A stretch of DNA of 47,772 bases from Flavobacterium sp. 9AF (GTDB lineage Bacteria > Bacteroidota > Bacteroidia > Flavobacteriales > Flavobacteriaceae). A program made the translations under genes and the position numbers. Location: assembly GCF_902506265.1 (NCBI RefSeq), contig NZ_LR733559.1:1-47772 (forward strand), written 5' to 3'. A model generated the notes under the pieces. The model was not told the origin of the DNA and did no database searches. It saw only the letters and a list, made by a program, of their open reading frames with translations. Shown in pieces: positions 44,281 to 47,772 of this stretch. Each line of letters begins with the position of its first letter. Position 1 is the stretch's first letter.

Positions 44281-44970
44281 ATGATACTTACAAAAAACTA
44301 TTTAGAAAGACTAGAAACAAACGAGATAAAAAAATTATCTGAATTTGTAGTGGTGGAAAATTTTAAACACCATTCCAATAATATTCTTCCAAAAGAATAT
44401 AAGCAAGATGTAAAATCTATTTATAAAGAAGAAATGAATTACATCAATAACTCACAAATTTTTGTTTCAAAAAATGATACAGGTGAAATTGTGGGGTCGA
44501 TTCGTGTTTTAAAATGGAATTTTATGGATATTCTTCCTATTCAAAAAATCTTTGGAATTAACCCTTTAAACGTAGTTGGCGATATAGAATTGAATGATAT
44601 TTTTCATATTGGAAGATTTGCTATCAAAAAAGAAGGTAGTGATCCCCAACTTTTCAAACAGTTAATGATTTGTGCTATTTCTCCTATTTGTAAAAATAAA
44701 GGGAATATAGTTTTTGCTGAGTGTGATAGTAAATTACTCAGAATTCTAACATTATTAGGTATAAAAGCAACAATTGTAGGTGAATCTATTGACTATTTAG
44801 GTTCTGAAACCATTCCAATTTGTATGAGTTATGATGGATTAATTGATTTTTATAATACCAATAAATCTTTGGTACCTGAAAATGTTATTGAAAATCAACC
44901 TATAATAACTCATTCACTACCTAAAAGTGTAGTTTTTAATACACTAACATACAACTACTCTTTAGTGTAG
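44281..44970 (+). CDS. GNAT-fold acyltransferase-like protein, distantly LuxI/FeeM-like
   Basis: 229-residue protein. A central G-E-I-V-G-S-I-R-V strand, the I-G-R-F-A-I segment at 110-115 following an acidic stretch (DIELNDIF) and the following helix-strand (ISPICKNKGNIVFAECD) recall the core of N-acyl-homoserine-lactone synthases and N-acyl amino-acid synthases, where S-R-F-A-V sits in this place. This similarity is by eye and weak. If right, the enzyme would join an acyl group to an amino compound. It is divergent from luxR, which suggests a product-sensing pair. Its last six codons overlap dyad site 3, including the stop. Confidence 0.5.
   Translation: MILTKNYLERLETNEIKKLSEFVVVENFKHHSNNILPKEYKQDVKSIYKEEMNYINNSQIFVSKNDTGEIVGSIRVLKWNFMDILPIQKIFGINPLNVVGDIELNDIFHIGRFAIKKEGSDPQLFKQLMICAISPICKNKGNIVFAECDSKLLRILTLLGIKATIVGESIDYLGSETIPICMSYDGLIDFYNTNKSLVPENVIENQPIITHSLPKSVVFNTLTYNYSLV
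44955..44970. promoter_or_regulatory. Dyad site 3 (receptor promoter, inside the acyltransferase 3' end)
   Basis: CTACTCTTTAGTGTAG starts exactly 38 bases before the -7 element at 44993. It covers the last codons and the TAG stop of the acyltransferase gene, so its bases also encode protein. Confidence 0.65.
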
Positions 44971-44992
44971 CAAACCCAAAGAATTAGTTAAG

Positions 44993-45000
44993 TAGTTTTG
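44993..45000 (+). promoter_or_regulatory. -7 element of the receptor gene
   Basis: TAGTTTTG matches TAnnTTTG, 32 bases (start to start) before the ATG at 45025. Confidence 0.6.
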
Positions 45001-45024
45001 AAATGTAGTTAAACAAGAATAACG

Positions 45025-47403
45025 ATGAACAAAATAATTTTAAATTTTATTTTCCTTTTTTCAGTCCTTTTGGGCCAAGCACAAACGATTTATACTGGAC
45101 AAGTTATTGATCAAAAAAATGAACCAGTAGCGTTTGCAAATGTGATAATTTATAATGCAATAGATCAAAGTATTAAAAGAGGAGATATTACAGATAGTAA
45201 TGGAAATTTTAAAATTGAGTTGAATGAAATAGGCGATTATTATCTAGAAATTAGTTTTTTAGGTTTCAAAACAAAAAAAATAGATTTAAAGGAATACAAA
45301 ACAGAAAAAATAATATTAGAAGAAGATATTAACACACTTAGCGAAGTTATTGTACAATCTAAAAAGCCCACTTTAATAAGAAAAAATGATCGCTTAGTAT
45401 TTAATATCGAAAACACAGTGGCTCAAGAATTAGGAACAGCAGTAGATGTTCTGAAAGTTACACCTAATATTATTATGAGAGATGATAAACTCTCCATGCT
45501 AGGAAAGAATTTTGTAAAAATTATGGTAAATGGTAAAATGATGCCTTTTACAGGGGATGATTTAAAGAATTATTTGGCTACGATAAATAGTAATAATATA
45601 CTTAGCATTGAAGTGATAACTGTACCTCCATCTGAATTTGATGCAGCGGGAAATGGCGGAATTATAAATATTATTCTTAAAAAACATAAGAACGATTTTT
45701 GGAGTATAAATGCAAGATTGTCAAGTGTTCAAAGAACTCAATTTTCTTATGGTAGAGATTTATCTTTTAACTATAAAAAGAGAGACACATACTTAACATT
45801 CAGCGTTTCTAATGGTAAATTTCTTAAAAATAATGTATTTAGTAATACCAATTTTTATGAAGATGAAACTTGGCTTGGAAAAGGACCTAACAGATATGAT
45901 AATGATTACTTAAATTATAGATTTTCAATTACCCAAAACGTTACAAAAAACTGGGAAATAGGAGCAAGTTATGCTGGAACTAATTCTAATACAGATAATC
46001 AAACAAATAATATAGATAATGTTTACAACTTAAATGATACGTTTAAATATGCAATATCTTCTAACGGACTTACTCTAAGTGATTCAAAAATTCATGCTGT
46101 CAATTTATATAATCAAATCAAATTAGATAGTTTGGGTAAAAATCTTTCTTTTGATTTTGACTATTTTACTTCAAAGTCAGATAAAACAGGAGAGAATCAA
46201 GGTGAAAAAACAGAGAATAATACCACTCAGCCTTTATTTTCAAATGCGACAGGAATAGACTATAATTTTGAAAATTTTTCTAACAAAATTGATTTTGCAT
46301 TTACTTTTAAAAAGATTCAAATGAAAGTTGGAACAAAAATTTCTTTATCTAAAACAACTAATGATTTTAAATTTTACGATACGTTTACTGGCACAGCAGT
46401 ATTAGATGAAAATCAATCTAATTTATTTAATTATGATGAAAACATTTATGCTTTGTATGCTTCAGGTACATTTAATATATCGGAAAAAATAAACGCAACA
46501 ATAGGTTTGAGAACCGAAAATACCGTAACTAAGTCTTTTTCAAAATCACTAAATCAAACATTTAAAAATGAATATACTAAATTATTTCCAACACTTTTTC
46601 TTAATTATAATTTAGAAGATAATAAATCAATTGCTTTTAATGTAAGCAGACGATTTGAAAGACCCATTTTTGAAAGTCTAGATCCATTCAAAATTGTTCT
46701 CAATCCTTATAAAACAATTCAAGGAAATCCTTTTTTAAATCCATCATTTATTACTTCAGGAGAATTGATTTTTAATACCCATAAAAATGAATTTAAATTA
46801 TATACTAATTGGTTAGATAACGGTTATGAACAAATTGGGGAGATTAATCCTTCTACTAAAGTAATTAATTATACTTATTATAATTATATAAAAACGAAAA
46901 GTTATGGTGTAAGCAATACTTACATTTATGATAAGCTACGCTGGTTAACTTCTTATAATACAATTGATTTAGGATATTCCAAAATGTCTTCCTCTATTCC
47001 CCAAACTATAGCAGAACAAGAAGGATTTAATGGGGTTTTACAAACTCAAAATACTATTCAATTAAATAAAAAGAAAACACTTTCACTTGGGATTACTTAC
47101 TATTACGTTTTACCAGCAAAAATAGGATTGGCAAAAATAGAAGGTTATGGACCACTAGATCTTTCTTTATCCTGTAAACTTCTAGATGACAATTTAAATA
47201 TTTCTTTATATGCTAGTGATATTTTATATACCAGCAGAACTTTGGTTACAACTTATTATAATGATATAAAAACAAATTATAAAAATTATTACGATACGCG
47301 ATATGTGCGATTAAATGTGAGTTACACATTTGGGAATAAAAATATTTCTTCAAAATCAAACCGATCTAGTAATGAAGAAATACAAGATAGAGCAACTAAA
47401 TAG
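45025..47403 (+). CDS. Outer-membrane beta-barrel receptor (TonB-receptor-like, OMP_b-brl_3 type)
   Basis: Outer-membrane protein of 792 residues: signal peptide (cleaved near GQAQ), carboxypeptidase-regulatory-like domain (about 20-100; VIDQKNEPVAFANVIIYN), a plug-like part (TVPPSEFDAAGNGGIINIIL) and a long barrel with ITQNV and RRFERPIFESLDP features of the outer-membrane beta-barrel family 3. It lacks a clear TonB box. It has the third dyad-driven promoter and is followed 91 bases later by the lanthipeptide-like genes. In known Bacteroidota lanthipeptide loci a similar receptor often stands next to the precursors; whether it moves the peptide, its precursor or a siderophore is not known. 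Confidence 0.82.
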   Translation: MNKIILNFIFLFSVLLGQAQTIYTGQVIDQKNEPVAFANVIIYNAIDQSIKRGDITDSNGNFKIELNEIGDYYLEISFLGFKTKKIDLKEYKTEKIILEEDINTLSEVIVQSKKPTLIRKNDRLVFNIENTVAQELGTAVDVLKVTPNIIMRDDKLSMLGKNFVKIMVNGKMMPFTGDDLKNYLATINSNNILSIEVITVPPSEFDAAGNGGIINIILKKHKNDFWSINARLSSVQRTQFSYGRDLSFNYKKRDTYLTFSVSNGKFLKNNVFSNTNFYEDETWLGKGPNRYDNDYLNYRFSITQNVTKNWEIGASYAGTNSNTDNQTNNIDNVYNLNDTFKYAISSNGLTLSDSKIHAVNLYNQIKLDSLGKNLSFDFDYFTSKSDKTGENQGEKTENNTTQPLFSNATGIDYNFENFSNKIDFAFTFKKIQMKVGTKISLSKTTNDFKFYDTFTGTAVLDENQSNLFNYDENIYALYASGTFNISEKINATIGLRTENTVTKSFSKSLNQTFKNEYTKLFPTLFLNYNLEDNKSIAFNVSRRFERPIFESLDPFKIVLNPYKTIQGNPFLNPSFITSGELIFNTHKNEFKLYTNWLDNGYEQIGEINPSTKVINYTYYNYIKTKSYGVSNTYIYDKLRWLTSYNTIDLGYSKMSSSIPQTIAEQEGFNGVLQTQNTIQLNKKKTLSLGITYYYVLPAKIGLAKIEGYGPLDLSLSCKLLDDNLNISLYASDILYTSRTLVTTYYNDIKTNYKNYYDTRYVRLNVSYTFGNKNISSKSNRSSNEEIQDRATK

Positions 47404-47481
47404 ATAAAAATAAAATTCTTGGCCGAGAATAGACCGATAAGCAATTGATGTCATAAAACTAGGATTGATTATTAAATTTTT

Positions 47482-47595
47482 AAACAAAAACAAGATGAAA
47501 AAAATCAATTTAAACAAAGGGTTAACATTAAACAAAGAGGCAATCACAAAATTACAAGAGTCTCAAATGTCTAGTTTAAAAGGTGGAGCACAAGA
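47482..47595. repeat. Tandem repeat, copy 1 (leader plus 13 upstream bases)
   Basis: These 114 bases are identical to 47659-47772, as far as the window goes. Copy 1 covers 13 bases before the precursor start and the first 101 of its coding bases. The two copies are 177 bases apart. Confidence 0.9.
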
Positions 47596-47644
47596 AGCAG
47601 CTGCTGGATCATGTGTATTATTATCATGTAATCAAACTAAATAA
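47495..47644 (+). CDS. Class I lanthipeptide-like precursor peptide, copy 1
   Basis: A 49-residue peptide read from the ATG at 47495. The leader is Lys/Asn/Leu-rich (MKKINLNKGLTLNKEAITKL) and passes through Q-E-S-Q-M-S-S-L-K to the double-glycine G30-G31, the cleavage site used by the C39-type protease. The core A-Q-E-A-A-A-G-S-C-V-L-L-S-C-N-Q-T-K has S39, C40, S44, C45 and T48, enough for lanthionine rings. The leader pattern is that of Bacteroidota class I lanthipeptides (the pinensin group). Expected LanB/LanC and protease-transporter genes would be to the right of the window. It may be co-transcribed with the receptor. Confidence 0.75.
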   Translation: MKKINLNKGLTLNKEAITKLQESQMSSLKGGAQEAAAGSCVLLSCNQTK

Positions 47645-47658
47645 TTAATTAATCATTA

Positions 47659-47772
47659 AAACAAAAACAAGATGAAAAAAATCAATTTAAACAAAGGGTT
47701 AACATTAAACAAAGAGGCAATCACAAAATTACAAGAGTCTCAAATGTCTAGTTTAAAAGGTGGAGCACAAGA
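47659..47772. repeat. Tandem repeat, copy 2 (cut by the window edge)
   Basis: Second copy of the 114-base repeat. It may continue past the window. Confidence 0.9.
47672..47772 (+). CDS. Class I lanthipeptide-like precursor peptide, copy 2, partial
   Basis: Starts at 47672, 27 bases after the stop of copy 1, with an identical leader through the double glycine and into A-Q before the window ends. The 33 complete codons visible match copy 1 base for base. Its core beyond A-Q-E cannot be seen, so whether the mature peptide differs is unknown. Confidence 0.75.
   Translation, partial: MKKINLNKGLTLNKEAITKLQESQMSSLKGGAQ

Noticed and set aside
47415..47430. Near-palindrome ATTCTTGGCCGAGAAT between the receptor gene and the peptide genes
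   Set aside because: There is no loop and no T-run, so I do not call it a terminator; it could be a protein site or chance.
47482..47772. The tandem peptide repeat as an assembly artefact
   Set aside because: Between the identical parts the first copy has a unique core and spacer (47596-47658), so a simple duplication error is unlikely; an edge effect on the second copy cannot be excluded.

Overview
The window looks like chromosomal DNA of a marine- or freshwater-type member of the Flavobacteriaceae (Bacteroidota). The DNA is strongly AT-rich, genes are tightly packed, and ribosome binding sites are mostly absent. The -7 promoter element TAnnTTTG recurs. Secreted proteins carry type IX secretion (T9SS) C-terminal sorting domains, outer-membrane receptors begin with carboxypeptidase-regulatory-like domains, and there is a lycopene cyclase for carotenoid pigment. 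No tRNA, rRNA or CRISPR array was seen, and no gene-free stretch longer than 300 bases exists.

Layout. 1-122: end of an IS3-type insertion sequence cut by the window edge. 189-5004: Tat-exported PhoD-like phosphatase, HD-domain protein, acyl-ACP desaturase and PlsC (membrane lipid pair), bacilliredoxin. 5122-8288: secreted FG-GAP/ASPIC-UnbV protein and a diheme cytochrome-type lipoprotein in one operon. 8372-10121: lycopene cyclase and a PAS protein. 10118-18477: metal block, with a TonB receptor divergent from mntR-ZIP transporter, then feoA-feoB-outer-membrane protein-small FeoB-associated Cys-rich peptide, and a SCO1 copper chaperone. 18605-27124: three exported proteins (BNR-repeat protein, M4 metalloprotease, M13 metalloprotease), the first two sharing a duplicated C-terminal module. 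27228-28352: two unknown lipoproteins. 28405-34005: an eight-gene minus-strand run (EamA permease, SDR protein invaded by repeats, unknown membrane proteins, zinc-ribbon, BstA-like transferase, lipoprotein, DUF6265-like). 34144-38729: GNAT-nitrilase fusion, SLC13 permease, short SSB, small exported protein. 38756-42444: HDAC-like deacetylase, unknown exported protein, CAT-like acyltransferase, HAD phosphatase.

42551-47772 is the most interesting part. A ThiF-type adenylyltransferase, a PAS-LuxR regulator, a GNAT-fold acyltransferase with a faint resemblance to LuxI/FeeM enzymes, and an outer-membrane beta-barrel receptor are followed by two tandem, nearly identical small peptides that look like class I lanthipeptide precursors (leader ending in GG, core with Ser/Cys pairs). 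Three promoters here (ThiF gene, acyltransferase gene, receptor gene) share a 16-bp imperfect dyad of the form CTACnnTTTAGnGTAR (one copy has T at the A), in each case starting exactly 38 bp before a TAnnTTTG -7 element, which puts its centre near -43. A fourth copy lies between luxR and the acyltransferase gene. I read this as one regulon driven by the LuxR-type activator. The modification and export genes expected for a lanthipeptide cluster would lie beyond the right edge, so that part is unproven.
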